This document shows positions 14,137 through 21,323 of a DNA stretch of 22,871 bases, piece after piece; positions within the stretch are counted from its first letter, which is position 1, and every line of letters begins with the position of its first letter. Location of the stretch: assembly GCA_017695055.1 (NCBI GenBank), contig JADILY010000110.1, positions 1-22,871 of the forward strand, written 5' to 3'. A model generated the notes under the pieces. It saw only the letters and a list, made by a program, of their open reading frames with translations, was not told where the DNA came from and ran no database searches. A program made the translations under genes and the position numbers. The stretch is from Merdivivens faecigallinarum (lineage in GTDB: Bacteria; Bacteroidota; Bacteroidia; Bacteroidales; UBA932).

Positions 14137-15075
14137 ATGGCAGAGTTGGCCGCATACGGTGTCAGTAAATCATACGGCAGGACGAAGGCACTCGACAGCA
14201 TCTCCTTCGAGACGGAAAGAGGTGAGATTTTCGGTATAATCGGGCCTGACGGGGCCGGCAAGACGACCCTTTTCAGGATTATGACTACTTTGGTCCTTGC
14301 CGATTCCGGCACTGTCACAGTGGCCGGTTACGATGTTGTGAAGGATTTTGCGGAGATACGCCGTATCATAGGCTACATGCCGGGGCGTTTTTCCCTTTAC
14401 AAAGACCTTTCGGTTGAGGAAAACCTTTCGTTTTTCGCTTCAGTTTTCGGAACTACGGTAGAGGAGAACTATCATTTGGTGGAAGGCATTTACCGGCAGC
14501 TCGAACCTTTCAGGAAACGCCGTGCGGATGCCTTGTCGGGAGGGATGAAGCAGAAGCTCGCCCTTTGTTGTGCGCTGATACACAAGCCCCGGGTGCTCTT
14601 CCTCGACGAGCCGACTACGGGAGTGGACCCCGTAAGCAGAAAGGAGTTCTGGCAGATGCTCGACAATCTCAGGCGCCAGGGGGTCACGATAATAGTGAGT
14701 ACTCCGTATATGGACGAGGCCGGCATGTGCGACCGCATAGCCCTTATGATGAACGGGCGTTTCCTGAAGATAGAGACTCCCGGAAACATGATAAGGCAAT
14801 ACGACAATACTCTTTTCTCCGTGCGCTCCGGCGACAATGCCTCCCTGCTAAGGCAGCTGCGCGGCATGCCCGATATCAAGGGCTGTTATCCATTCGGCGA
14901 GTCTTTGCATGCGGTGGCGGGAAAGGATTTCGACATATCCTCCCTTTATTCGAGGCTGGTATCGGAGAGTGAGATTCATATCGAAAGAATCAGGCCTACG
15001 GTCGAGGATTGTTTTTTGGAATTGGCGGAAAATAAACATAACAGGCAGAAAGAGTCATGGGCGGAAATGTCATAG
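14137..15075 (+). CDS. ABC transporter ATP-binding protein 1 (YbhF N-half type)
   Basis: One of two half-ATPases of the exporter. The 312-residue protein has Walker A GPDGAGKTT (36-44), a canonical signature LSGGMKQ (133-139) and Walker B VLFLDEPTTGVD (153-164). Two catalytic-site residues are changed: the Q-loop glutamine is glycine (YMPGRFSLY, Gly83) and the H-loop histidine is proline (VSTPYMDEA, Pro190). The N-terminal half of E. coli YbhF is degenerate in a similar way, as I recall. The C-terminal extension (about 230-312) matches the length of this subfamily. It overlaps the next gene by 19 bases. Confidence 0.93.
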   Translation: MAELAAYGVSKSYGRTKALDSISFETERGEIFGIIGPDGAGKTTLFRIMTTLVLADSGTVTVAGYDVVKDFAEIRRIIGYMPGRFSLYKDLSVEENLSFFASVFGTTVEENYHLVEGIYRQLEPFRKRRADALSGGMKQKLALCCALIHKPRVLFLDEPTTGVDPVSRKEFWQMLDNLRRQGVTIIVSTPYMDEAGMCDRIALMMNGRFLKIETPGNMIRQYDNTLFSVRSGDNASLLRQLRGMPDIKGCYPFGESLHAVAGKDFDISSLYSRLVSESEIHIERIRPTVEDCFLELAENKHNRQKESWAEMS

Positions 15076-15797
15076 AGGTCGAAGGGCTGACAAAGGTATT
15101 CGGGGATTTTACCGCGGTGGACCACATCTCGTTTTCCGTGGCCAAGGGGGAGATATTCGGTTTCCTCGGGGCGAACGGGGCGGGGAAGACCACTGCCATG
15201 AAGATGCTTTGCGGGCTCAGCCGTCCTACATCGGGCCATGCGACGGTTGCGGGTTATGACATAAATACGGAAGCCGAGGAAGTAAAGCGGAACATCGGCT
15301 ATATGAGCCAGAAATTTTCCCTTTACGAAGACCTTACCGTCTATGAAAACATCGAACTTTTTGCCGGCATATACGGCATGAAGCGCAAGGACATTTCCCG
15401 TAAGGCCGTGACGATTCTGAAAAAACTCGGTTTTTATTCGGAAAGGAAGACCCTCGTGAAGTCGCTTCCGCTCGGGTGGAAGCAGAAACTTGCATTTTCG
15501 GTTGCTATTTTCCACGGGCCGAAGGTCGTTTTCCTCGATGAGCCTACGGGAGGAGTGGACCCGGTTGCGAGACGGCAGTTCTGGTTCATGATATACGAGG
15601 CCGCGGAGAGGGGAATAACGGTTTTCGTTACCACGCACTACATGGATGAAGCCGAATACTGCAACAGGGTTTCCATAATGGTGGACGGGAGGATAGAAGC
15701 ATTGGACACTCCTGCCGCCCTGAAAAGGAAATTCGGGACAGATTCGATGGATTCGGTATTTTATCAACTCGCCCGTGGGGCAAAACGGAGTGAATGA
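15057..15797 (+). CDS. ABC transporter ATP-binding protein 2 (YbhF C-half type)
   Basis: The second half-ATPase, 246 residues. Walker A is GANGAGKTT (38-46), the Q-loop Gln85 is present (YMSQKFSLY), Walker B is VVFLDEPTGGVD, and the H-loop histidine is present (VTTHYMDEA, His194). The signature is degenerate, LPLGWKQKL at 137-145 instead of LSGGQ. This is the mirror image of the first subunit, so only one of the two composite ATP sites should be fully canonical. E. coli carries the two halves in a single YbhF protein; here they are separate genes. The stop overlaps the next start as ATGA. Confidence 0.93.
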   Translation: MGGNVIEVEGLTKVFGDFTAVDHISFSVAKGEIFGFLGANGAGKTTAMKMLCGLSRPTSGHATVAGYDINTEAEEVKRNIGYMSQKFSLYEDLTVYENIELFAGIYGMKRKDISRKAVTILKKLGFYSERKTLVKSLPLGWKQKLAFSVAIFHGPKVVFLDEPTGGVDPVARRQFWFMIYEAAERGITVFVTTHYMDEAEYCNRVSIMVDGRIEALDTPAALKRKFGTDSMDSVFYQLARGAKRSE

Positions 15798-16909
15798 CGA
15801 TGAAACAGTTTTTCGCATTCGTAAGAAAGGAGTTCCGCCATGTGCTGCGTGACAAGAGAACGATGCTGATACTGCTCGGAATGCCCGTCGCGCAAATCGT
15901 CCTCTTCGGTTTCGCCATTTCTACCGAAATAAGGAACATTGATACGGCTTTGCTCGTCCCTGATATGGGTGAGAATGTCAGGAAACTGTCTGAAAAATTC
16001 GATGCAAGCGATTATTTTTCAATCGTTACCGTCATCTCCGACGAAGCGGACATAGACGGGCTTTTCCAAAGGGGGGAAGCCGATCTGGTAATAGCGTTTT
16101 CCCCTGATTTCGAGGAAAACATGTATACCTCCGAAGGAAGTTCCATCCGTCTGATTGCGGACGCGACCAATACGAATGCGGCTTCGGCCATGACCATGTA
16201 CGCTTCGAACATCATCGGGGATTATGTCTCCGGCATCGCGGCTTCTTCGGGAATGTACGGGGTTTCCGGCGTACAGCCCAACATCAGGATGCTTTACAAT
16301 CCGCAGATGCGGAGCGCCTATACCTTTGTCCCTGGTGTGATGGGGCTGATAATCATCCTAATATGCGCGATGATGACCTCCGTTTCGATTGTCCGTGAAA
16401 AGGAGACAGGTACCATGGAGCTGCTTCTTGTTTCCCCGACGAAACCGATAGTGGTGATTATGGCCAAGATGGTGCCTTATTTCGTAGTCTCCATGGTGAA
16501 TTATCTTACCATACTCGCTTTGTCGGTGTGGCTGCTGCATATTCCGATATCGGGAAGTTTCTGGGCGCTGACATTGTTGTCCGTAATCTATATCGTGCTG
16601 TCCCTTGCATTGGGACAGCTGATTTCGACCATCGCGAAGACCCAGGTGTCGGCCATGCTGATGTCCGGCTTCATGCTGCTGGTGCCTGTGCTGTTTTTCT
16701 CCGAGCTTCTCTTCCCAGTGGACAGCATGCCTCTCGTTTTCAGGTGGTTTTCCGACCTGATTCCTGCAAGGTGGTATGTGATAGGGGTGAAGAAGATAAT
16801 GATAGAGGGCCTGCCTATGTTCTATGCCGCAAGGGAATTCATAATACTTTCGGTAATGGCGGCCGTGATATTGGGGGTAAGTTTAATGAGATATAAAAAC
16901 AGGATGTGA
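15794..16909 (+). CDS. ABC-2 type permease 1 (YbhS/YbhR-like)
   Basis: A 371-residue inner-membrane permease. It has one N-terminal membrane segment (about 25-45), a large extracytoplasmic domain (about 46-170), then five segments at the C-terminal half, with the ABC-2 family motif EKETGTMELLLVSP near 205-220 that contacts the ATPase. The order and length fit the YbhS/YbhR group. The start ATG overlaps the stop of the second ATPase (ATGA). Confidence 0.92.
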   Translation: MTMKQFFAFVRKEFRHVLRDKRTMLILLGMPVAQIVLFGFAISTEIRNIDTALLVPDMGENVRKLSEKFDASDYFSIVTVISDEADIDGLFQRGEADLVIAFSPDFEENMYTSEGSSIRLIADATNTNAASAMTMYASNIIGDYVSGIAASSGMYGVSGVQPNIRMLYNPQMRSAYTFVPGVMGLIIILICAMMTSVSIVREKETGTMELLLVSPTKPIVVIMAKMVPYFVVSMVNYLTILALSVWLLHIPISGSFWALTLLSVIYIVLSLALGQLISTIAKTQVSAMLMSGFMLLVPVLFFSELLFPVDSMPLVFRWFSDLIPARWYVIGVKKIMIEGLPMFYAAREFIILSVMAAVILGVSLMRYKNRM

Positions 16910-18042
16910 TGGCTCTCGGATTTTTATTGGCTAAGGAATTCAAACAGTTCATCCGCACCCCGATTTTCATCGGGCTGACCCTTGTTTTTCCTGCCGCCAT
17001 AATGCTGGTGATTCCATGGATAGTCAGCATGGATATCAAGAATATCAGCGTAATGGTGGTGGATAACGACCGGAGCGGGGCCTCTGCGGATTTCATAGGT
17101 GCGATAGGGGCCTCGGGCTATTTCATAATGGAGGGGTTTGCCGCCGATTATGATGAGGCGCTGCAACATGTGGAACTCTCGGAGACGGATGCGGTCATAG
17201 TGATTCCGGACGGGTTTGAGCGTGACCTGCTTTTTGAGGGTGGGGCGCCGGTACAGGTTTCCATCAATGCTGTCAACGAGACCCGCGGCACCCTCGGTGC
17301 GAGCTATCTCGGTGCAGTTTGCGCCGGTTTTTCCGCTGATTTTTTTGCTTCCCATGCCTTTGTCGCCGGTAATCCTTCCATGCAGGCTGCCGGGCCGGTT
17401 CCGAATATCGAGGTTTCCGTACAGAACCGTTACAATCCGATGATGGATTACAAATGGTTCATGATTCCGGGGCTTTTCGTCATCATCCTCGTGATGCTGT
17501 GCGGCTTCCTTCCGGCTTTGAACATAGTCGGCGAGAAGGAGAAAGGTACAATCGAGCAAATCAACATAACCCCTGTCACCAAACCTGTGTTCATCCTTTC
17601 CAAGATGATTCCGTATTGGATAATGGGCGTAGGCGTGCTTTCGGTGGCGATGGTTCTTGCATACGTTATCTACGGTCTCGCCCCTCAGGGCAGCATCTGG
17701 GTGATAGCCGCGTTTTCCGTCATTTTCGTATTTTCCGTATCCTCTTTCGGCCTTGTGGTGTCGAATTATTCCAATACTACGCAGCAGGCGATGTTCGTGA
17801 TGTTTTTCTTCATCCTCGTCTTCCTGCTGATGAGCGGGCTGCTTACCCCTATAGAGTCCATGCCGGAATGGACCCAGGTGATTACATACGTCAATCCGTT
17901 GAGGTACTATATCGAGATGATGCGCGGAGTATACCTGAAAGGCGCGGCATTCGGGGACCTTTTGCCTCAGTTCTGGGCTTTGCTGGCCTTCGCGGCAGCC
18001 CTCGGCGCGTGGGCCGTGGCAAGTTACAAGAAACAGTCGTAG
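16909..18042 (+). CDS. ABC-2 type permease 2 (YbhR/YbhS-like)
   Basis: The second permease of the exporter, 377 residues, paralogous to the first: one N-terminal membrane segment, an extracytoplasmic domain of about 130 residues, and a C-terminal membrane block with VGEKEKGTIEQINITPVTKP. It would form the channel as a heterodimer with the neighbour. Start ATG at 16909 overlaps the previous TGA by one base (TGATG). A GTG three bases upstream is an alternative start. This is the last gene of the exporter operon, and it converges on the LptF/LptG-like gene. Confidence 0.9.
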   Translation: MALGFLLAKEFKQFIRTPIFIGLTLVFPAAIMLVIPWIVSMDIKNISVMVVDNDRSGASADFIGAIGASGYFIMEGFAADYDEALQHVELSETDAVIVIPDGFERDLLFEGGAPVQVSINAVNETRGTLGASYLGAVCAGFSADFFASHAFVAGNPSMQAAGPVPNIEVSVQNRYNPMMDYKWFMIPGLFVIILVMLCGFLPALNIVGEKEKGTIEQINITPVTKPVFILSKMIPYWIMGVGVLSVAMVLAYVIYGLAPQGSIWVIAAFSVIFVFSVSSFGLVVSNYSNTTQQAMFVMFFFILVFLLMSGLLTPIESMPEWTQVITYVNPLRYYIEMMRGVYLKGAAFGDLLPQFWALLAFAAALGAWAVASYKKQS

Positions 18043-18054
18043 GCTTCGTACTGC

Positions 18055-18112
18055 GGGCTTTATTTCGGCGCTATCGGGCTTTATTTCGATGCTATCCTAT
18101 TTCGGCGCTATC
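18055..18112. repeat. 21-base tandem repeat spanning the end of the LptF/G-like gene
   Basis: Two full 21-base units (18055-18075 and 18076-18096, about 19 of 21 identical) and a partial third (18097-18112) carry TATTTCGGCGCTATC or a close variant. The third unit is the last codons and stop of the LptF/G-like gene. The repeats fill most of the 54-base gap between convergent genes. Confidence 0.75.
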
Positions 18113-19194
18113 CTGTAAAGGAAGGCCGCGACGAATGCATAGAGTATGTTAGGCACCCACATTGCGAGTCCTGGCGGCAATGTCCCGGTGTATACGAACA
18201 TTTCGCTGAATTTCATAAACAGTATGTAGGAAAAACTCAGGGCTATTCCCACTCCGAGGTTCAGCCCTATTCCCCCGCGCCGTTTCTTTGAAGAAAGCGA
18301 AACCCCCATTACCGTAAGGATGAAGGCGGAGAACGGGAGGGACAGTCTTTCGTGTTTTTCGATCTGGGCGTATTGGACATTCTTGTCCCCGCGCATTTTC
18401 TGTGTGCGTATCAGGTCGTTGAGTTCCCGGTACGAGAGGGTCTCCACGGTATTTTCCCTCCGGTAGAAATCCTCTATCGTAAGTGCTATCGTCGTGTCCA
18501 TCTGCTTGCCGCTTCTGACAATCCTGTCGTTTTTGGTCTCGTCATACTCGCGGATGAAATATTTTTTCAAGGTCCAGCATCCCTTTGTCGAATCCCAGGT
18601 GGCCGATTCTGCGGAAACCTTGGAAACCAGTCTGTTGTCCTTTATTTTTTCGAGGGTGAACCGGAAGGCCGTATTGTTCCAGGTGCTGAAGGATTCGACG
18701 TATGCGAACTCTCCCGGAGCTATCTGGTAGTGGATATCCCTTCCGCTGTTGTGGTATTTTTTCCCTTTGATATACTGTGTCTCGAAGGCAATCCTTTCCT
18801 CGTTTGCGTGCGGTATGATAAACAGATTGAGCCCGAGTGAAAACAGGGCTATTATGGCGGCGGAAAACATGTACGGCACCATGAGGCGGTTGAAACTGAT
18901 GCCTCCTGCCAGTATGGCTATGATTTCCGAATTGCCGGCGAGTTTCGAGGTGAAGAAAATCACTGTCAGGAATACGAACAGCGGGCTGAACATATTCATG
19001 AAGTACGGGATGAAATTGCAGTAATAATCGAATATGATGGCCTTCAGCGGCGCTTCGTTTTCCACGAAGTCGTCTATCTTCTCGCTGATATCGAAGATTA
19101 TGACGATACCTATTATTAATAACAGGGCCACAAAGAAAGTCCCGATGAATTTCTTTGAAATATAGATGTCGAGTATTTTCGGTTTCAGTCTCAT
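18097..19194 (-). CDS. LptF/LptG (YjgP/YjgQ) family permease
   Basis: A 365-residue membrane protein of the LptBFG lipopolysaccharide-transport family. Three membrane segments at the N-terminus (about 14-38, 60-80, 98-125), a periplasmic beta-jellyroll domain (about 130-260) and three C-terminal segments (about 275-365) match the family plan. The C-terminal membrane block has SLPFSAFILTVMGVSLSSKKRRGG. In Bacteroidota a single LptG-like gene is often next to tgt. The start is 4 bases after the tgt stop, so the two genes form one operon. Confidence 0.9.
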   Translation of the reverse strand: MRLKPKILDIYISKKFIGTFFVALLLIIGIVIIFDISEKIDDFVENEAPLKAIIFDYYCNFIPYFMNMFSPLFVFLTVIFFTSKLAGNSEIIAILAGGISFNRLMVPYMFSAAIIALFSLGLNLFIIPHANEERIAFETQYIKGKKYHNSGRDIHYQIAPGEFAYVESFSTWNNTAFRFTLEKIKDNRLVSKVSAESATWDSTKGCWTLKKYFIREYDETKNDRIVRSGKQMDTTIALTIEDFYRRENTVETLSYRELNDLIRTQKMRGDKNVQYAQIEKHERLSLPFSAFILTVMGVSLSSKKRRGGIGLNLGVGIALSFSYILFMKFSEMFVYTGTLPPGLAMWVPNILYAFVAAFLYRIAPK

Positions 19195-19198
19195 TCGG

Positions 19199-20329
19199 TT
19201 ACAGTCTTGTTGATATCCGTTTTACGGTTTCTTCCTTCCACGTTTTGAAGTCTCCGGCCATTATGTGCCTGCGGGCCTCCCGTACAAGGGCGAGGTAGAA
19301 CGCCAGGTTGTGCTCGGATGCGATTTGTCCGGCAAAAATCTCTTTGGCAATGAACAGGTGCCTCAGGTATGCTTTGCTGTAATATCTGTCTACGAAAGAG
19401 TCTCCGTCCGGGTCTATCGGGGAAAAATCGTCCGCCCATTTCTGGTTGCGCATGTTCATGATGCCGTTCCATGTAAAAAGCATGCCATTCCTTCCGTTGC
19501 GGGTAGGCATCACGCAATCGAACATGTCCACGCCCCTGTCTATCCCTTCGAGTATGTTTGCCGGTGTTCCTACTCCCATAAGGTATCTCGGGCGGTCGTC
19601 CGGCAATATGGGGCATACGGTTTCGAGCATTTCGTACATCACCTCCGTGGGCTCGCCGACGGAAAGGCCTCCGATGGCGTATCCCTCCCTGTCCAAAGAG
19701 GCGGCATGTTCCGCGGCCTCGCGGCGCAATTCGGGATACACGCATCCCTGCACTATCGGGAACAGCGCCTGAGGATATTCATAAAGCGGTTCGGTCCCGT
19801 CGAATCTTTTTATGCATCTTTCCAGCCACGCCTTTGTGAGGGCGAGGGAGTTTTTTGCATACTTGAAATCGGCGTTGCCCGGAGTGCATTCGTCGAGGGC
19901 CATCACTATGTCGGCCCCGATAATCCTTTGGGTATCCATGTTGTTTTCAGGTGTGAAAACATGCCTCGACCCGTCTATGTGGGACGAAAACGTGCAGCCC
20001 TCCGTTGTAAGTTTCCTTATTGGGGAAAGCGAGAATATCTGGAAGCCACCGCTGTCCGTAAGTATTGGCCTGTCCCATGAAATGAATTTATGGAGTCCTC
20101 CTGCCGCCTTCAGAATGTCCAGGCCGGGTCTCAGATACAGGTGGTATGTGTTTCCGAGTATGATTTGCGCGCCTATGTCATCTTTGAGATCCCGGTGATA
20201 AACGCCTTTTACGGACCCTACGGTACCTACAGGCATGAAAATGGGTGTCTCTATCTCTCCGTGCGCAGTGTATATCTTTCCGGCCCTTGCCGCCGAATCC
20301 TTGCAGCAGGCTATTTTCTCGAATCTCAT
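19199..20329 (-). CDS. tgt: Queuine tRNA-ribosyltransferase
   Basis: Tgt exchanges guanine-34 of tRNA Asp, Asn, His and Tyr for preQ1, a step in queuosine synthesis. The 376-residue protein has the typical parts: LTDSGGFQIFSLS, IVQGC, GGLSVGE, MGVGTP and FDCVMPTRNGRNG, the last holding the nucleophilic Asp. The zinc site is altered: where most bacterial enzymes have a CxCxxC, this one reads DGDSFVDRYYSKAYLRH, lacking all three cysteines, while the downstream His (SEHNLAFY) remains. The start MRFEKI (20327-20329) is chosen; the frame is open to 20809 but that extension crosses repeats and the promoter. It is first in an operon with the LptF/G-like gene. Confidence 0.95.
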   Translation of the reverse strand: MRFEKIACCKDSAARAGKIYTAHGEIETPIFMPVGTVGSVKGVYHRDLKDDIGAQIILGNTYHLYLRPGLDILKAAGGLHKFISWDRPILTDSGGFQIFSLSPIRKLTTEGCTFSSHIDGSRHVFTPENNMDTQRIIGADIVMALDECTPGNADFKYAKNSLALTKAWLERCIKRFDGTEPLYEYPQALFPIVQGCVYPELRREAAEHAASLDREGYAIGGLSVGEPTEVMYEMLETVCPILPDDRPRYLMGVGTPANILEGIDRGVDMFDCVMPTRNGRNGMLFTWNGIMNMRNQKWADDFSPIDPDGDSFVDRYYSKAYLRHLFIAKEIFAGQIASEHNLAFYLALVREARRHIMAGDFKTWKEETVKRISTRL

Positions 20330-20352
20330 TCCAATGTGAATTAAATATTTGG

Positions 20353-20384
20353 CAAATATACGCAGAAGCCGAGAGCAATGCAAA
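20353..20384 (-). promoter_or_regulatory. Promoter of tgt, carried by a repeat module
   Basis: On the minus strand it reads TTTG, 20 bases, TATATTTG. The -7 box is 20353-20360 and the -33 box 20381-20384. The spacer is the repeat GCTCTCGGCTTCTGCG, and the -33 box lies in a small hairpin (GCAAATTCATTTGC). The leader to the ATG is about 20 bases. Confidence 0.65.
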
Positions 20385-20612
20385 TTCATTTGCATTGGCA
20401 TGTTTCGTCCGGAGGAGACGGGAGGCCTTGGACTCACGGATACAACGGGCGGAACATGTAATGCAAGCCGTCGGGCTTGCATTGCCGAGGCGTGAACCGT
20501 ATTTCCGGCGTAGCCGAATATCGCAGAAGCCGAGAGCAGAGCAAACAAGTTTGCAATTGCCGAGGCGCAACAGTGTTTCTGCCGCAGGCAAATGTACGCA
20601 GAAGCCGAGAGC
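20353..20612 (-). repeat. Three promoter-like repeat modules
   Basis: The 16-base block CGCAGAAGCCGAGAGC occurs at 20361-20376, 20522-20537 and 20597-20612, same orientation. Near two of them the reverse strand offers a -7 box (TATATTTG, TACATTTG). Copies at 20361 and 20522 are followed by short hairpins (GCAAATTCATTTGC; GCAAACAAGTTTGC), and another hairpin ATGCAAGCC/GGCTTGCAT at 20461-20481 is followed by the shared ATTGCCGAGGCG that also follows 20522. The stretch 20330-21323 contains no gene. Confidence 0.65.
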
Positions 20613-20621
20613 CTCATATTC

Positions 20622-20750
20622 GGGGGAAAGTGCCACTGATTCGCGGAAAAATGGTTCAGTTTCCCGGAAAAAACAGCGAAAATGGCGGTAGAATCAATGT
20701 TTTCGAGGGGAAAGTGCACCGAATGACCGGGAAAATGGTTCACTTTCCCC
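20622..20750. repeat. Two REP-like hairpins with GGAAAGTG arms
   Basis: GGGGGAAAGTG (20622-20632) with CAGTTTCCC (20657-20665, one mismatch to the other copies), and the perfect GGGGAAAGTG (20707-20716) with CACTTTCCCC (20741-20750). The loops share GATTCG/GAATG then GGGAAAATGGTT, as at 6507-6549. Confidence 0.65.
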
Positions 20751-20795
20751 CATAAGGCCGAACCATGCCATTGCTTGTTAGTCATATCGTATCTA

Positions 20796-20963
20796 CACCT
20801 CACGTCCATCTGTGTTTTTTGTAAGTGATTAATAATCAGTATTTTATTAAAATTGTTCCTGCTTTTGGGTACTTTCTGAGGTACCCAAAACCAGCCTATA
20901 TTTTTATAAGTCGCTGATTATCAATTATTCCAAAAGAAGCCAGATGGCTATGGGGTGGAAAAT
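20796..20963. repeat. MITE-like element, copy 2
   Basis: Right end CAGATGGCTATGGGGTGG (20941-20958) is 13 of 17 complementary to the left end CACCTCACGTCCATCTG (20796-20812). The interior has a hairpin TGGGTAC-TTTCTGAG-GTACCCA (20874-20887 region), TTTTTTGTAAG near 20815 and TTTTTATAAG near 20902, and GATTATCAATTATT, all as in copy 1 at 455-629. Length about 168 bases. No gene is inside. Confidence 0.6.
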
Positions 20964-21008
20964 TTGCCGGTAAATTGCTTTTCCGGTCACGAAAACGGGA
21001 ATGCTGTG

Positions 21009-21040
21009 AAAATCGGCGGGAAAAATCGGCAGGAAAAATC
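21009..21040. repeat. 13-base tandem repeat
   Basis: AAAATCGGCGGGA, AAAATCGGCAGGA and AAAATC follow one another at 21009-21040. The stretch between the MITE copy and the NupG-like gene shows no other clear feature apart from the repeat at 21166-21229. Confidence 0.6.
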
Positions 21041-21165
21041 AAATTTTCGTTCCTTTGTCACCGGACCGCCCGAAAACGAAAGTTTGGAGCGAGTCATATT
21101 TTCTTAAATAATCGACAATCAGATATTTGTAAATATTTTGCTCGCTTTAAGCAGTTGGAAGCAGA

Positions 21166-21229
21166 CCGGTAAAAATCCGAGCGAAAGCCTGTCTCAAATG
21201 TTCTGGAAAAATTTTTAAACAGCTTCTAA
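21166..21229 (-). repeat. Inverted copy of the 6284-6347 repeat
   Basis: The minus strand begins TTAGAAGCTGTTTAAAAATT, nearly identical to the plus strand at 6284-6303. Similarity continues about 60 bases through a GAGACA block. The right half of the 6284-6451 element is not seen next to it, so this is a partial copy. A weak -7 box TATCTTTA at 21243-21250 follows. Confidence 0.6.
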
Positions 21230-21323
21230 GAATAATTTTTCTTATCTTTACAACCCGATACCGGTTTGCAGCGACGGGACAATTAAAGGCGTTAGAAAAA
21301 TCGAAAATGATAAGACAAAATAT

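Noticed and set aside
20353..20750. CRISPR array
   Set aside because: Repeats are irregularly spaced, contain hairpins and promoter boxes, and have no uniform spacers or nearby cas genes.
20330..20809. Extension of Tgt to 536 residues
   Set aside because: It would run through the promoter and repeats; the Tgt family begins near MRFEKI.
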